Positions 10,686-21,842 of a DNA stretch of 64,000 bases are shown here, in pieces. Positions within the stretch are counted from its first letter, which is position 1. Every line of letters begins with the position of its first letter. The notes beneath the pieces were generated by a model. The model was not told where the DNA came from and ran no database searches. It saw only the letters and a program-made list of their open reading frames with translations. A program made the position numbers and the translations under genes. The stretch is from Hyaloraphidium curvatum. Its lineage: Eukaryota; Monoblepharomycota; Hyaloraphidiomycetes; Hyaloraphidiales; Hyaloraphidiaceae. The stretch lies in contig JAIVFI010000007.1 of the NCBI GenBank assembly GCA_025558095.1, forward strand, positions 124,001 to 188,000, in the 5' to 3' direction.

Positions 10686-11368
10686 CTCTCACCGTCGACG
10701 TTTTCGGCTCCCCCATGCTGTTGATCGTGGCTGCCGCTGCATGCCGCGGCGTTTGGCTGTGGATATCGAGGTGGGGTCGGCCGGATCTTGGCGGTAGCTC
10801 TGCGGAGGCGTTATGATCGTCATGTGCCCCACAGATTCTCATCAACGATCCTCGATGCGGTCGAAGAAGATCGCAAGTGGACGCGGGAGGCAATGCCGGC
10901 GCGGACGGACGAACGGACCGCTTGCAATTGACGGGCTTCGCAGGTGGGGTGCCTCTGTGCTGGTCGCGGGAAATCCTGCGCGACCAGGCCTCATTGAATC
11001 TCCACAGACGTTCCACGGCGCGAGGAGATCCGAAGCTGAGCGCGGCTCTGGCAGGGGATCGGGCCTGGCGGCAGCTGAGGTGGGCAGGACTGCGGGCCTG
11101 CCCGGTTGACTTCGGATCGGCCTGACGGCTTCCGGAACGGCCTTTTCCCACAGGGCGCTGGTCCTGTTGGCGACGGACGTTGGACGGCGGGGACCACTTG
11201 GAGCAAGCGGAGCGAGTCGGCGCAGAGACGAGTGAGCTACAGCTCGAAGCCATCCGAACGGCTAGGGAACGAATAGGAATAGGTAGGCTCGAATCGTTTG
11301 CACCGCTCGGCTCTAGTGCTGGCCGCCGCCTCCGCCACTTGGGATCGCCCTCCGGGCCGCACTGGGGT
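10676..11368 (+). repeat. diverged direct repeat, copy 1
   Basis: This block of about 690 bp matches 15001-15717 in the same orientation over its whole length, with small gaps. Conserved anchors include CAGATTC followed by CAACGATCCTCGATGCG, GACGGGCTTCGCAGGTGG, CACAGGGCGCTGGT, ACCACTTGGAGCAAGCGGA and GGCTCGAATCGTTTGCACCG. Coding frames are not conserved between the copies, so at least one is non-coding or decayed. No terminal inverted repeats or target duplications are visible. Confidence 0.75.
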
Positions 11369-11850
11369 CCTATTACTGCCTTCCATGTGGGACCCATGGG
11401 CCCAACGAGGAGCGTTTTCCGGTTGTCGTTCCCATTGACTTCTACGACGTCAATCCGGCCACGTTGGTGGACACTGGCGAACCATTGGACGACTCCGAAG
11501 CCCAGTTCTGGCGGAAACTTTCACCCGAGCTTCCCTCGCTCTGGGTGGAGACCTTTTCCGACGATATCAACGTCAAGCAACGCATCGCTCGAACGATCCG
11601 CCCTGGGGTCGCTGACCCCAAGCTCGGAAACACAGATAGGTTGTTCGAGTACGAGAGATCAATCATCCTCAACGACGCTGCTGACTTCCATGGCAACGAG
11701 TTAGTGTGCCAGGATATCAGGATGCGTTTTCGAATCAAGATGGACCGACCGTTCATTCGCACTCGGCAAGTAAACGCGGAGAGATTCGCCGCGGACTTTT
11801 CGGATTCCATCCTTCACGATTGGGATCACTATCGAATCTCGGCGCAGTAA
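11311..11850 (+). CDS. hypothetical protein, partial 5' end
   Basis: The frame is open from just after a TAG at 11308-11310 to the TAA at 11848-11850 and has protein-like composition throughout. Examples are FPVVVPIDFYDVNPATLVD, a Trp/Phe-rich acidic middle, and FADFSDSILHDWDHYRISAQ-like C-terminal residues. No in-frame ATG occurs in the first half. The gene therefore either begins in an upstream exon, probably inside the repeat copy, or is a fragment. No family is recognised. Confidence 0.4.
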
Positions 11851-12002
11851 ACTGGCTCGCGGCCTTTTCGGCTCAACCAAAACCGAGAGCCAGGAGCCTC
11901 TGCGCCAGCTTGGGGCGGCCGTTGGAGGCCGGACCATGTGCTACGTACCAGCCGTACGGACTCCGAGCGCCCGACCTGCGCAACGTTGTCGGGCCTGCTG
12001 CG

Positions 12003-13593
12003 TCACTGCACGGTACAGAACACCTCGAGCGTCAGCGCAATCCCCATGGCCCTCGCGATGCTCCACACCCCCACGGCAAGCGTGAAGGCCGTCACCACGA
12101 CGGTTCGCAACCGTCGCGGTTGCCTCCGCATCCGGGCGCGACGCGGCATCGCACGCCACCTCGCGGAGCCGCATACGCGCGTCGTGGTAGAGCCGGGCGA
12201 CAGCTTCGAGGACCGCGTTGCTGCCGGCGAGGTTGACGAGGTTGATGACGAAGAACAGGAGGTACGTGGCGGCAACCGCAAGGAGCCACGAGGGGACACA
12301 GGAGCCTGCGGCCTGGAGCGGGAGTCAGTGCCGTGTTGCTGCGCGGCGCACGGTGCGCACCATCGATATGACGAAGCCGAGGACGATGGGCGGAATGCCG
12401 AAGTAGAGACTGCTGCGGGCTAGAAATCCCATGTCCTGACTGTCCCAGAACAGCCATGCCGAGGCCATTTGAACGTGCAGCCGCCTGTAAAGAGGCCGGT
12501 CTGCGTCGCCAAAGGCTGCCTTCCGATCAGGGGCTGGGATAGGGGGTGCGGCGAGCGCCGCATCCAGCCAGCCAAACAGGTCGCGGAAGGCGATCGTGAC
12601 CGCACGGTGGTATAGGCGCTCCTCAAGAGACGAAATCGGGAGGATCCGTATCCAGTTGACACGATCGATTCCGTTGAGCCCATACGCTGCGATTGTAACG
12701 CCTGCGGGTGCGTTGCCGAGATATTCCGGTTCAGGAGTACTCCGGGCGGGCGGAATGGCGCACCTACACGCCAGTGTGCCAAGGAGAACGCCCCACCACG
12801 GCGCCCAAAGTTCAGAGGAGTACGTCACGAGCGCCGAGTAGTTGATCAGGAATTGGGCTGCGTACACGACCAGCGTGTTTGTGGCCACGTCCACGACGTT
12901 TGCCGTCGCCCCGCGCAGGACGAGCGCCCCCGCGCACGAGCCGGCCGGGCACGGACAGCGGGGATCGCGCTCCTCGTGTGCGATGAGGGGCGAGTCTGGC
13001 TCTGCACGGCACAGGCGCAACCACCGGGTCATGCGCGCATACGGGTGCAAGTCCAGGGCGTTTGGCGTCGCGGGCTGCAGAAACCAGCCGCGCGGCCCGC
13101 CTGCCGCTGCAGCGCGCCGCGAAAGAAGCACCGCGATGGCGGCCGAGCCGACGACGCCCACGGCGAACAGCGCGAGCGCGGCGAGCCCGCCGGCGACCTG
13201 CCTCGCGCCGAACGCGCCGCTCCCGCGCCCGCCGCCCCACACGGCCGCCAGCGACGCCAGCGCCAGGTCCACCAGGCACAGGGCGGCCATATGCAGCGCC
13301 ACGCTGAGCGGCGACAGGCGCGCGCCCAGCCCCGCGCGGACCAGCGCGCCCAGCAGCGGCGACGCCGCCGCGAGCGTGCGCGCCATCGCGGCGCCCGAGA
13401 GCGGCTCGCGCGCGGCGGCCGCGGGGTCGGCGTGCGCGGCGCCGCCGTCCCCGAAGGGGTCCGGCCGCGGCGCGGCGAACGGCGCGAGCGCGAGCCACTC
13501 GGCCGCGGAGAAGTCGGCGTGCCTCGGCTTGGCCCCGTCCGGACGCGGCCCTCCTGCCGCGTCTCTGCGGCCGGCCGTGCTCTCCAGATCCAT
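12003..13593 (-). CDS. multi-pass membrane protein, unknown family
   Basis: The main frame from the ATG at 13593 encodes 422 residues to 12325. It has an Ala-rich N-terminal tail, hydrophobic segments around residues 85-180 and 240-280, and a final segment SLYFGIPPIVLGFVISMVR. Downstream on the same strand come two further strongly hydrophobic stretches in other frames: LLAVAATYLLFFVINLVNLAG (about 12290-12215) and VVVTAFTLAVGVWSIARAMG (about 12120-12050, ending TGA at 12003). A GT-AG intron near 12310-12355 could add the first. Reaching the last needs a frame change with no good intron. The gene may be longer than the single frame, or broken. Confidence 0.45.
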
Positions 13594-15000
13594 GGCCCGG
13601 CGCTCGCTCGTGCTGGAGACCGCCCGGCTGTCGAACGCACGAAGGGCCGTAGCAAAAGTTGGCGCTTAGAGCGAGCTGGCCACGCGCAGCTTTCGGCCCC
13701 AAAGCTGCCCAGAGCCTCTAGTCCCCGTCTCGGCCTCCAGAGACCCAGCAACGCGTGTCTTGACTCTTTGACGTCGGGTCTGGTGCCGCTGAACCCCCCT
13801 ATTGAGCCGCAAAGGGTTTCCACGGCCTCTCGGGCGCGGGAGCAAAGTTGGCACGTCGCTTGTGCACAGCCAGATTGAGAGGGGCCACGTTCGAGAGTTG
13901 ATCTCGGACACTTTGCGGGATTGAAAACGGATGCCGGGGCGCGGTGGGCTCCAGAGCTTGGAGGTCTCGGTGGGGGACGTTTCAAGCCGGGCCACCGGGA
14001 GACGACGCCAAACGCGGAGGATACGCGGCCGTTGGAGCCAATTGTTGACCGTTGCGAAAAGCTCTGATTGAATTTGGCGAGGAATGGACCCCTGTTGCCC
14101 CCGATGACCGCTGTTCAGCTCGGGAACCAGTCCTGCTGCCGTCGCCGGAGCAGCTGTCTGCAACCTCTTCTTCGGGACCTGGGTTCAACGGCGCACTGGA
14201 GCCGGTGGCAGTGACGTATATCGTCCCTCCAGGGAGGTGTATTGCGTCATGATGGCCACCGTTGGAACATTATGGCATTTGACATGTGTCGGTACTTTCG
14301 AACTTCTCATTGACGCTGCTGACTAGCTGGAAGACCATTTGGGGAGACTGTGTCCTAATCGATGAAGCGCGCTCTGATCATGGTCCCCGACGTCCGGCCA
14401 TGAACGGCAAGAATCCATCTTGCTTTCATCGCTCCTTTGAATGGCTCGATCTAGTTTGTGCTGAAGAAGGCGCTGGAGATTCAGAACGAGTTTTGGTCGC
14501 AAACGCGGGCGCGACGAATCATCGATCCTGCTTCAGTCGCACCTCCTCCTCGACCGCAAAGGCCTCAGCCGCGGCTCCAACGGGCGCGGAAGAGCTCGCC
14601 TGCTATCCCGAGGCGCGTTTCCGCCCGTCGCCGCTGTCGGACTCCTCTGCCTCGTCCTCCTCCCCAGCTAGGTCTCGCGCGACAGTCAGGGCATGGGGGG
14701 TGCTCCGCGCTTCCACGACGCCCGCCGCCTCGTAGCCCTTCGCGTGGCAGAAACACGCGAAACGTTTTCACACCAAGGTGGGAAAGGCGCGGAGTCGGAC
14801 GCCAGCGCCGCTGACATTCGTCCCGTCGTCTTTTTCCCACGAGACGGTGCCCGGCCGCGAGGAGCCTTGAGCTTTTCCTTTCCTTCACTCGATTTGATCC
14901 AATTGCTCTGATCTTCCGAACTCGGACGACGACGTGGGCGGCCGGGGCCTCTGATCGGCGGCGAGCTGCTCATCCAAGTCCATCTGACTCTGGTCTTGCT
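13594..15000. other. gene-poor stretch, 1.4 kb
   Basis: No convincing complete gene is present. A plus-strand run at about 14490-14666 ends with a hydrophobic tail (AAVGLLCLVLLPS, then TAG). A minus-strand acidic run at about 14905-15010 (MDLDEQLAADQRP, ending TGA) lies just downstream, in minus sense, of repeat copy 2. Both could be single exons of unrecognised genes. Everything else looks like low-information GC-biased sequence. Confidence 0.3.
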
Positions 15001-15717
15001 CACAGAACGCCTCTCCCGTTCGCCGTTTTCGGCTCTCGGCAAATCGGCACGATCTTTTCTACAGCTAGCTGTATCCCAGGGCACCCCGAAGCCGATCTTG
15101 AGGTGTGGGGTCAGCCGGATCGTGCCGGTGGTTCTGCCCAGACGTGACACCGCAGTTGTTTCGGAACCCCACAGATTCGCAGCAACGATCCTCGATGCGA
15201 TCGAAGAGGCGCCACATGAACGCGAGAGGCATGTGCGCGAGGACGGACGGACAGAGTGGGCGGGAGTCGACGGGCTTCGCAGGTGGGGAGCTTTGGCGCT
15301 GGTCGAGGGGGAACTCCGCGACCATGTAGGCCTAGATGAGGACCGTCCCCACAGATTTTCGACAGCTCGAGGAGATCCCGAAGTTGAACGCGGCTCGGGG
15401 AGGGGATTGGGCCTAGCGGCGACTGTGTGAGAGGTGGGCAGGACTACCGGCATGCATGTCCGGTTCGGATCGGCCTAGCGAATCCTGGAATGATCTTTCC
15501 CCACAGGGCGCTGGTTCCGTCGGCGACGGACCTGCGGAAGCGGTGACCACTTGGAGCAAGCGGACCGAGTCGGCGCGGAGACGAGCGTGCTACAGCTCCT
15601 CGCCCTCCGGACTTCTCGGGAAACGAATAGGTAGGCTCGAATCGTTTGCACCGCTCCATTCTAGTGCTGACCGACGCCTCCGCCATTTGGGATCGCCCTC
15701 CTTGCCGCACTGGGGGC
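15001..15717 (+). repeat. diverged direct repeat, copy 2
   Basis: Second copy of the block described at 10676-11368, in the same orientation, about 4.3 kb away. Identity is uneven by eye, with many exact runs of 15-20 nt separated by substitutions and small indels. In this copy a plus-strand frame stays open across the first half (ATILDAIEEAPHERERHV and onward), whereas the other copy is interrupted. That suggests an ancestral coding or transcribed segment that has decayed. Confidence 0.75.
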
Positions 15718-16500
15718 CCGTCCCTCAAATTCCCGTTGCCGTTGCGCTGTGCCCCTCGCCGACCCTTCAGCACCGCCGGCCCGATTTCCCTTCACCACGA
15801 GCATCAAACGGGTCGCAAGAGACCGTGGCCACCGTCGGAAAAGCTTCCGGGGGTTTTGGGTCGGTGTCCCTGTGGGAGGTTCTGGCGCGGTGAGTCGCCT
15901 TCAGGGACGTGCCTGCTGGACACGGGGTTGACCGAATCCCGCCAGATGGGATCCGAATCGAGCTCATGGGACGACGTGCAGCATCTGGACGCCTGGATCT
16001 GCTCGGTCGGGCCTTTTCTTCGGGAGCTTCGAACGTTCGGCAGTCGGGCCTGGGCGGAGCTCACCAGCCCCCAGCCAGGTCAGCGCTGCCCCATCTGGCG
16101 CAGTGACATTTTCCTTCCCGCGCTCGCCGAGGGGTCTGCGACACCGGCGCCGGACCGCCGCCGCCGTCTGCGTGCTCGGACGGCCCCAACGGTCGAGCAG
16201 CCGGGCGCCAGGCCGGGACGCCGCCGCGGATCCGCTGCGGAATCGTCCCGCCGGAAGGGCCCCCACGCCGTGCAGCAGGGCGCGCCCGCCGCGCCGCGCC
16301 CGACGCCCGCCGCACGCGGCACGCCGCCTGAGACTCCCGCGATGGCCGGCGACCGCGCCCGGCGCCCCCGCGGCCGGGCGGCACCGCCCGCCGCCGTCCC
16401 CTGCCCCGCCTGCCCGCCCCCATCGCCCGGCCGCGCGCACGCCGCCGGCCCGCGCACCGTGCGGATCGCCCGCCGGGGCCCGATCCGGCTCGGCGCCGCG
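15718..16500. other. upstream region of the receptor-like gene
   Basis: The plus-strand frame of the downstream receptor is open from 15646, so an N-terminal extension is formally possible, with an in-frame ATG at about 16342. The composition (Arg/Pro/Ala-rich) is what GC bias alone gives. The signal peptide starting at 16501 argues for that start. No other element is seen. Confidence 0.3.
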
Positions 16501-19018
16501 ATGGCCGCCGCCGCCGCCCTCGCCCTGCCGGCGCTGCTGCTCGGCTTCCTCGGCTCAGCAGCGGCAGTCGACCTCCGCATCGCGGCGCTGCTGCCCGACC
16601 AGAACCCCTTCTACGACGCCATGTACGAGATGATGGACATGACCGTCAGGGAGGAGCAGGGGAACGGCATCCTGGCCACCCACAACTTCGGCCTCGAGTA
16701 CACCATCTACGAGTTCGACCAGGGCTACCTCGAGAGCGACATCAACACCTTTGCCAACAACTCGGTCGTCGGCTTCGTCGGTGCGTTGCGCTCGCAGACC
16801 GGGGCCCGGTTTCGCCGCCTCTGCTGACCGTCTTCCCCCCATTCAGGCCCCAACTGGTCCAACGACACCGCCCTCGCCCTAAGCGTCGCGGTCAACCAAT
16901 CCATCCCCGTGTGCGACGGCGGTGCGACCGCCATGTTCTCCGGGTACCCCCAGTTCTTCCGCACCATCCCCTCGGACGTGCAGGCCGCCGCCGGCGCGCT
17001 CAGCTTCGTGCAGAGCAAGAACTGGGGCGCCGCGGTTCTCATCACCACCACCGATGCCTACGGCACCTCGATGGCGGCCTCGTACGAGGCCGCGAGGCAG
17101 CAGTCGGGCAGCCCGGTGCGCGTCGTGGGCCCGTTCTACTTTGACCCCGTCACGCCCTTCGACGAGTCGCTGGGCCAGATGCCGACCGTGGAGGGCACGG
17201 TCGGATGCAGCAACATCGTCAATGCGGTTAAGTCCACGGGCGTGCAGATCGTGCTGTTCGCGGTCGATGCCTTCCAGATGTTCTCGTGCTTCCCGCACCT
17301 CGAAAGGGCGGGCATGCTCACCCGCGACTACGTCTACATCACGCACGATGCGGGCACCGAGTACTACTGGCGTTTCGGTGGGCATTTGATACCGCTCCCG
17401 CTTCGCGCAGCCGGCCTGACCTTGCTTTGCAGGCGAAGCCGACACCCAGAGGTACGCCAACTCGATCGTCATGCTCTACCCCAAGGACCAGATCCCCGGG
17501 GCCGGCCTCGACGCCTTTAGGCAGACCTGGGACTCGTTTAACGAGGGGCAGTACCCCACCCTCGCGGCCTCCCGCGCCGCAGGCGTGATTCCGCCCTACC
17601 TGCTTTACGTGCGCGACTGCGTGCGCATGTTCATGCGTGGGTTCGACAAGGCCATCGGCAACGACGCCGCGCGCGCCGACGAGCTCGCGAAAGGTGCCAA
17701 CGGCGCGCTCCTGCGCACCCTCGACGCGCAGTCCTTCTCCTTCCCGGACGTTCCCACTGCGACGGGCCGCCTCGTCCCGGCCACGGACTCCACCGCCCGC
17801 GACTACGACCTCGCCTACGGGTGGGACGGCGCCTGGGTGCCCTTCGCCACGTGGAAGGGTGGGCAGCAGTTCACCATCGCCCAGGCCAACCGGTACCGGG
17901 ACGGCTCGACGACCCCGCCCTCGGGCGGCGCCGTCCCCGGCGGCGGCTCCTCCTCGGGCGGCCTCACGCCCCTGGGCATCGGGCTGATCGTCTGCGCGGT
18001 GCTCGCGGTCGCGCTGCTGGCCGTGCTGGGGTGGTACCTGTATCGCCTGCGCAAGCTCAGGGAGGAGCAGAAGGCCCTGGTCGAGGCCAGGCAGCTGCTC
18101 GTGACGTGGTCCAGCAGCCCGCACAACACGCAGCTGGTCAGGCAGCTGACCGTCAACCAGGGGGGCAGGCCCAACGACGACGACGAGGACGGGATGGAGG
18201 AGTCGCCGACGTCCGAGATGCAGGCGGTGCCGTACAAGAGTGCGGGCGACAAGGCGGCCGAGCTGCTCGGCGTCTCGTCCTTCTCGGCACCCCCCGCCGC
18301 ATCCTCGTCGTTCGCCGCCAAGCCCGCGCCGGCACCCGCCGCGCTCGACGCCACCGTTGCGGCGGCCAGCTTCTCCGCGCCCTCGGCGCCGCCGACACCC
18401 GCCCCTATCGCCGAGCCGGCGCCGGCCGCGCTGCCCGACCGCAGCGTGACCGTCTCCTCGCGCGTCATCTCTCCCCCTGTGCCCCCTTCGCCCGCGCCGC
18501 CGCCGAGTGCCGCCGGCTCTCGCAGGAAGAAGAAGAAGAAGCCGACGCCGGAGGACGCGATCGACTCGTACCTCGACGAGGCCGACTACGGCATCTCGCC
18601 CTCGGCGAGCACCGAGACGCTCGCCGCCGACGCCGAGCCCGAGCCCGAGTACACCCCGCGGCTGTCCAAGCGGGCGCGCGCGCAGGCCGAGGCGCTGGCG
18701 GCGCTGCAGGCCGCCGAGGCCGAGGCGGACCTGCCCAGGGCCGCAGAGGCCACCATCCCGGCGCCCACGGTCGCGGCGCCCGCTCCGGTGGAGACTGCGG
18801 CGCCGATGCCGCCGGCGCCGGTTCCTGCCGCTTCGGTCACCGTGCCCGCCGACACCGTCGTTGCCTCCTCCTCCTCCTCGGCCAAGCCCGCGGGCGACGA
18901 GGCGGCGGTCGCCGCTGCCGCCGTGGCCGCGGCGCCGGCGCCCAAGGGCGGCTTCTCCAAGATGATGACGCTGGTGACGAGCAGGGGCGTGCGGAAAAAG
19001 CCGGTGGTCATGGAGTGA
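16501..19018 (+). CDS. single-pass receptor-like protein with periplasmic-binding-protein-like ectodomain
   Basis: Three exons (16501-16780, 16847-17377, 17433-19018; GT-AG introns of 66 and 55 nt) give 798 residues. A signal peptide (ALALPALLLGFLGSAAA) leads into a domain resembling type I periplasmic ligand-binding/ANF-receptor folds. It begins LRIAALLPDQNPFYDAM and contains VVGFVGPNWSND, NWGAAVLITTTDAYGTSM and VQIVLFAVDAFQMFSCF. A Gly/Ser/Pro linker precedes one membrane helix (IGLIVCAVLAVALLAVLGWYL). The cytoplasmic tail of about 300 residues is Ala/Pro-rich with a KKKKKP cluster and no kinase, cyclase or G-protein-coupling domain. Likely a surface sensor or binding protein; ligand unknown. 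Confidence 0.72.
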
Positions 19019-19256
19019 TCGGCAGCGACGGGTTCAGGGGAATGCCTTCATTCTGATATCTGAGGATCATTATGCGCCGGACCGGATAGGACGGGCGCTA
19101 GACTGCGGGTTGTAAGCTATGGTCTTGAAGATTCGCGTTTGCAGTACAAGAAGCCTGTCCGAGACGGTCCGGGAATCTGGCGAGGAGGGAAAGTCTGCGC
19201 AGAACGCACCTTCGATCAGCCCCAACCGGAGATGACCGAAGGTTGTGTCCCCTCGC

Positions 19257-21089
19257 CTAGGCAGCAGCGGCCGAAGGGACGGCCTCCTCCGTGCCTGCGG
19301 CCTTGCGCGCGAACATGCTCTGCCCGCGCTCGCGGCCGAACTCGGTGGTGATGACGCACTTCACACAGCTGCGCGGATCCTCAATCAGCGCCAGACGGCC
19401 ATGTAGCGGGAATGAAACCCACCCGTTCGACTTGTCGTCGAACATCTTGTACGCCTTGGGCGCGTCCTCGAGGTTCATGCAGGGGTGGGTGATAATGACG
19501 GTGGGGTCGATCTCGCCGCGCTCGATCACCTGTGGAAGAAGACGACGGCCAATTAGAGCCCAGAAGCCTGATTGTATCGCGTTCCGCCCACCTTGAGCAG
19601 GTCCTTCCAGTAGCGCTGGACGGGGGCCTGGCCGCCGCGGATAATGAGGCCCTTCTCCATGACCGCACCTGTGAGGCCAGATGGAACAGACGAGGGTGGT
19701 CAGTTGCCGCGAAACCATCCACCGCCGAAATCCGGGTCTCGCCGATGTTAAAGGCGTTGGTGTAGCCGATGTAGTCCGCGATCAGGCTGACGTGGCCGCC
19801 CTTGCGGACGACCTTGATGGCCTTGTTGAGGACGTCGGAGGAATCGGTCTCGAGCATGAGGTTGAGCTGTAGGCAAGGGCATCCAAGAATCGACGTCACC
19901 GTTGTTACAACCGTGACCGACTCCAGCGTGGCCCGCCCACCTGTATCTTGGAGCTCCAGTTTAGGGCGTACCGGAACCCCGTGGCGTCGATCACGCTGTC
20001 CGGTTCCCCCGGGTAGATCTCCCTGAACCTGGCCACGACGTCCTTGTGCTCCTTGATGTCCACCGTTTCGGCGCCGCACTTTTCGCGGGCCATGGCCAGC
20101 CGCTCCGGCACCGACTCGACGACGATCACCCGCGCGGCCTTCTTCCACTTGCACCAGAGCGCGGTCATGAGGCCGATCGGGCCGGCGCCAAAGATGGCGA
20201 CGGTGTCGCCGGGCTGGACGTCGGCCATCTCGGTGGCGTGGAAGGCGGTCGGGACCCTGTGGGTTGCGTGGGAATCAGATCTTGCGGCTCTTTTGGATGG
20301 CCTGACTTCGCAACAGCAACCCACACGTCCGAAAGCAGGACGACCTGTGGGTGCGGAAGTGGTACCGTAATGCTACCCCGTCAGCAAACTCTGGCAAGCA
20401 TTCCGGCCCTCGAGCGACCCACCTGCTCGTCCTTGAGGTGGTCCGGGATCGGCAGCAGCGCGACGTCGGCGAACGGCACGCGGTTGTATTCGGCCTGCCC
20501 GCCCTGGTACCCTCCGAGCATGTGCGTGCTGGATCGCCATGGCGTCACATCGTTCGTTCAGCAAGCGGAGCGGTGGAGCTCACTAGCCGTAGATTCCTGG
20601 GAGGTGGACGATTGATCAGCGGATGCAAATATGGATATCGTTGTGCGACCCACCAGCAGTACGGTGCCCGTACATCTTCTCCATGAGCTCCGAGTCGTTG
20701 GTCTGTGAGATGGACGAACGCCGAGGAGGAATCCAATCAGATCAGATTCTCCAGCGTTGCCGCGCAACCCACCGTGTCGCACAGCGTGAACTCTCCCTTC
20801 CGGCAAAACTTGCACGTCCCATCGGCGATCGGAAACGCGACGACGACCTCATTCCCGGCTTGATCTTCTCAACCTCCTCGCCCACGGCCTCCACAATCCC
20901 CATGAACTCGTGCCCCAGCGTGTCGCCCTTGACCATCCCCGAGACCATGTTGTTGTAGAGGTGTAGGTCCGACCCGCAGATGGCCGTCTGGGTGATGCGC
21001 ACGACGGTGTCCTTGGGGTGCGTGACCATCGGCACGGGGCGGGAGGCGACGTCGACGCTGCGGGTGCCGAGCCATTCCACGGCCTTCAT
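19257..21089 (-). CDS. glutathione-independent formaldehyde dehydrogenase-like zinc ADH (frame break)
   Basis: Zinc medium-chain dehydrogenase of the formaldehyde-dehydrogenase/threonine-dehydrogenase-like branch. From the ATG at 21089 (MKAVEWLGTRSV): ICGSDLHLYNN (catalytic zinc), GHEFMGIVEAVG, a cysteine cluster FPIADGTCKFC, EKMYGHR, GGYQGGQAEY, VAIFGAGPIGLMTA (NAD-binding) and MEKGLIIRGGQAPVQRYW. I can place about eight exons; one (19369-19422) is a clean 54-nt GT-AG intron. The junction after FNIG fits best as GC-AG. One base is missing at about 20848-20857: the frame changes inside the KPG(D/N)EVVVAF region with no room for an intron. A frame open upstream of 21089 suggests a longer N terminus. 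Confidence 0.78.
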
Positions 21090-21410
21090 GGTGCGGTTGG
21101 GGTCGGTCTTGGGGACAACGGGGATCGAGGGGACGGGGGTGGTCTGGTCGGCCTTGCGGGCCGTGGCTGCGGGCGCGGTACCGTGTGAGCCGGCTGCGCT
21201 CGCGGGCGGCTACACGGCGAACCTTTGGTAAAGATCATACTGTCCGTCATCGTGTCGTGCGCGAGCGAGGTTGGCCGCGGTGCCGCGGTGGTTGGAATCG
21301 GCGACGCGAGTGGTGACGTGGCCTCGGGATCACAAAGCCCGTCCCGCTTCATCTGCGAACCGAACTCCGAGCGAGCTTTCCTCTCAGTCACAAGTGCGCT
21401 TTCTAAGACC

Positions 21411-21806
21411 ATGGCTTCCAACACCACCATGCCCTCCTCCAAGAAGGTTGCCGATGCCGTCTTCGAGGCCGCCGCGCGGGACCAGGTCCTCGTCGTCGGC
21501 GCGAGCTGGTGCGAACACACCCTCGGCGCCCGCAGCTGCTCGACGAGATGGGGGTGGCCCATGCGGACGTAGATATCGATCGATACGGTGCACCTTGGAC
21601 ATCTCGCGCGGGACGGACTCGAACTGATCTGCTTCGCAGACGATACGGACGGGATTAAGGACCTCCTTGGTGCAAAGACCGGGGGACACCACACTACGCC
21701 CTGGGTCTTCATCCGCGGCGAATTCATGGGCGGGGAGTCCGAGCTGAAGGCCGCGGCGGAGGAGGGGAGGCTGGCGGACCTGGTTGCCCCGGCCGTGGCT
21801 TCTTGA
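21411..21806 (+). CDS. glutaredoxin (frame break)
   Basis: Small thiol-disulfide oxidoreductase. The ATG at 21411 begins an N-terminal helix, then VLVVGASWCEHT, the active-site position. Only the first cysteine of the usual CxxC remains (C-E-H-T), as in monothiol enzymes. After a GT-AG intron (21588-21639) come GGHHTTPWVFIRGEFMGGES (glutathione-binding TxPWVF and the GG turn) and a C-terminal helix. Near 21534 the frame shifts by one base between GARS and LLDEMGVAHADVDIDRY, both clearly glutaredoxin-like, so a base is missing or the gene is damaged. It is divergent from the formaldehyde-dehydrogenase-like gene across 321 nt. Confidence 0.8.
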
Positions 21807-21842
21807 TCGGAGGTGCTGCGACTGCTGCATCTTGGCGGAATC

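Noticed and set aside
20046-20615. 189-codon plus-strand frame within the formaldehyde-dehydrogenase-like gene
   Set aside because: It overlaps minus-strand exons with NAD-binding and zinc motifs, so it is a shadow frame.
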